Assembly: GCF_000237805.1 (NCBI RefSeq)
Contig: NZ_CM001376.1
Coordinates: 920,349-984,348 of the forward strand
DNA from: Jonquetella anthropi DSM 22815
Lineage (GTDB): Bacteria > Synergistota > Synergistia > Synergistales > Dethiosulfovibrionaceae
Length of the DNA: 64,000 nt
Reading direction: 5' to 3'
The notes beneath the pieces are model-generated. The model was not told the origin of the DNA. It did not search any database and was given only the letters and a program-made list of their open reading frames with translations. Position numbers and translations under genes: made by a program. This document shows positions 63,822-64,000 of this stretch, in pieces (position 1 is the stretch's first letter; each line of letters opens with the position of its first letter).

Positions 63822-63979
63822 CTGCCGTCACCTCCCCTTCTCAGAGAGGCTATCGCCCTCTGAAGCTCGTTAATGGCCTCGGTCAGCGTTTCCAGTTTCC
63901 GTTCCGTGCGCACTAAAAGCCACGCCGCCACGGCGACTGCAAAGCCGTTTTGAAGCCATCCGGTCATCGACTCGTCCAC
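63812..63979 (-). CDS. YvrJ/BhlA-like small membrane protein (holin-like)
   Basis: 55 residues from GTG 63979 (AAAGGAGG upstream). One membrane segment (GFAVAVAAWLLV) then a charged coiled tail RTERKLETLTEAINELQRAI, typical of small YvrJ/UviB/BhlA-like holin-related proteins. It overlaps the next small gene by 10 nt. Gives the cassette its phage-lysis look. Confidence 0.6.
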   Translation of the reverse strand: MDESMTGWLQNGFAVAVAAWLLVRTERKLETLTEAINELQRAIASLRRGGDGRWE

Positions 63980-64000
63980 ATCGCGCCTCCTTTCTCTTCA

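Overview
The window reads like the chromosome of an anaerobic, amino-acid-fermenting bacterium with two membranes, most likely a member of the Synergistota. This placement is inferred from gene content and not from a database search. The main signs are a complete selenoprotein glycine reductase pathway (grdX-E-A-B plus grdC-D), sodium-coupled amino-acid symporters, an [FeFe] hydrogenase, peptide and other ABC importers, DUF3798 binding proteins, type III glutamine synthetase, and methionine gamma-lyase. A lipid-A-type acyltransferase and a patatin with an Omp85-like barrel indicate an outer membrane. The DNA is GC-rich, except for one clearly AT-rich gene at 13.6-15.8 kb and a milder one at 39.6-40.1 kb.

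Layout, 1-31 kb. The left edge holds the 5' part of a 16S rRNA gene (minus strand) with a strong promoter, followed by an SF2 helicase, prolyl-tRNA synthetase and a patatin/outer-membrane protein. A tight minus-strand operon follows: larB, larE, gpmA, an LpxL-like acyltransferase, an RNase H-fold protein and a ClC channel. Then come rpsD, a GNAT acetyltransferase, an AT-rich DUF2075/nuclease-like ATPase (candidate defence gene), and a NitT/TauT-type ABC importer. A plus-strand pair encodes a NuoF-C-terminal/GltD-like flavoprotein and an [FeFe] hydrogenase, an arrangement known as group A2. Next is an unassigned importer: DUF3798 binding protein, double ATPase, two permeases and a small DUF6672-like protein. 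A second DUF3798 gene lies beyond a 1.3 kb gap. That gap contains decayed type I-E-like CRISPR repeats on an exact 61-nt register, interrupted by a promoter-bearing 80-bp palindrome.

Layout, 31-48 kb. A small redox cluster (cupin, carboxymuconolactone-decarboxylase-like, exported flavodoxin, and a second flavodoxin broken by TAG) is followed by a frameshifted small gene, a LysR regulator, a complete Dpp/Opp-type importer, an NTF2-like protein, an AGCS symporter and the glycine reductase operon. The grdA and grdB genes each contain an in-frame UGA at the known selenocysteine site. A thioredoxin and an NSS symporter precede the operon.

Layout, 48-64 kb. The ymdB gene is followed by two decayed tandem copies of its own 3' end. 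Then come rny, recX, recG, divIVA, sepF, yggS and an HlyD-like gene in operon order. The plus strand carries glnN, megL and grdCD. The right edge has a cold-shock gene and a small phage-like lysis cassette.

How the genes work together: glycine and peptides are imported by the AGCS, NSS and Dpp systems. Glycine is reduced by GrdB/GrdA with electrons from thioredoxin, and GrdC/GrdD release acetyl phosphate, giving ATP by substrate-level phosphorylation. The hydrogenase and flavoprotein probably balance reductant.
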